DNA from: Silvimonas sp. JCM 19000
GTDB taxonomy: Bacteria; Pseudomonadota; Gammaproteobacteria; Burkholderiales; Chitinibacteraceae
DNA length: 6,085 bases
Assembly: GCA_001313065.1 (NCBI GenBank)
Contig: BBFD01000246.1
Location: 1 to 6,085 of the forward strand
Direction of reading: 5' to 3'
Positions 6,032 through 6,085 of this stretch are shown here, piece by piece; within the stretch, counting starts at the first letter, position 1; the number at the start of each line of letters is the position of its first letter. The notes beneath the pieces are model-generated. The model did no database searches. It saw only the letters and a program-made list of their open reading frames with translations, and was not told the DNA's origin. The position numbers were made by a program, and so were the translations under genes.

Positions 6032-6085
6032 AGGGTCAGGCTCTGCGCTATGCGCGCGGCAGCCTGGGGTGGCCATGGCCCGCGC

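Noticed and set aside
5939..6076. N-terminal extension of ClpB from the ATG at 6074-6076
   Set aside because: The extra 46 residues match no ClpB and would span the terminator and heat-shock promoter. The ATG at 5936-5938 has a good Shine-Dalgarno.
1..6085. tRNA, rRNA, CRISPR array, insertion sequence or attachment site
   Set aside because: I found no cloverleaf, spaced repeat array, transposase motif or terminal inverted repeat on either strand.

Overview
The window looks like a betaproteobacterial chromosome segment. The clues are a Burkholderia-type luxR / rsaM-like / luxI quorum-sensing cluster, a ClpB that tracks the E. coli protein residue for residue in its motifs, and moderately GC-rich coding DNA. 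Genus cannot be set from the sequence alone.

Layout from left to right. Positions 1-1305 (minus strand) hold the 5' part of a gene for a putative ATP-grasp ligase that runs off the left edge. Positions 1342-1952 (minus) encode a LuxI-family acyl-homoserine-lactone (AHL) synthase. A 16-bp lux-box-like inverted repeat (2018-2033) lies just upstream of it. Positions 2060-2446 (minus) encode a small RsaM/DUF4902-like quorum-sensing modulator. Positions 2447-2560 are a divergent regulatory region with a 14-bp inverted repeat. Positions 2561-3278 (plus) encode a LuxR-family AHL receptor. A strong bidirectional terminator (3298-3330) separates luxR from clpB. Positions 3352-5938 (minus) encode the ClpB disaggregase, preceded by a Shine-Dalgarno sequence, a sigma-32-type heat-shock promoter and a terminator for whatever lies upstream on the right.

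The left half reads as one regulatory circuit. The synthase makes the signal, and the receptor binds it and probably activates luxI through the lux box. The RsaM-like protein probably restrains the loop. The ATP-grasp gene lies 36 nt downstream of luxI on the same strand and is probably co-transcribed, so it may be an output of quorum sensing. The right half is an unrelated heat-shock gene.

Every gene is broken in the raw reading frame. Most breaks fall at A/T runs that are one or two bases too long (observed 6-8, expected mostly 5 or 6). A few are single-base deletions. Correcting them gives family-typical lengths and puts conserved residues at canonical positions (LuxI R24, F28, W34, E43, D45, D48, R69, E100, R103; ClpB Walker A at 206-213). 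I therefore read them as sequencing or assembly errors, not pseudogenes. CDS spans below bridge these errors.
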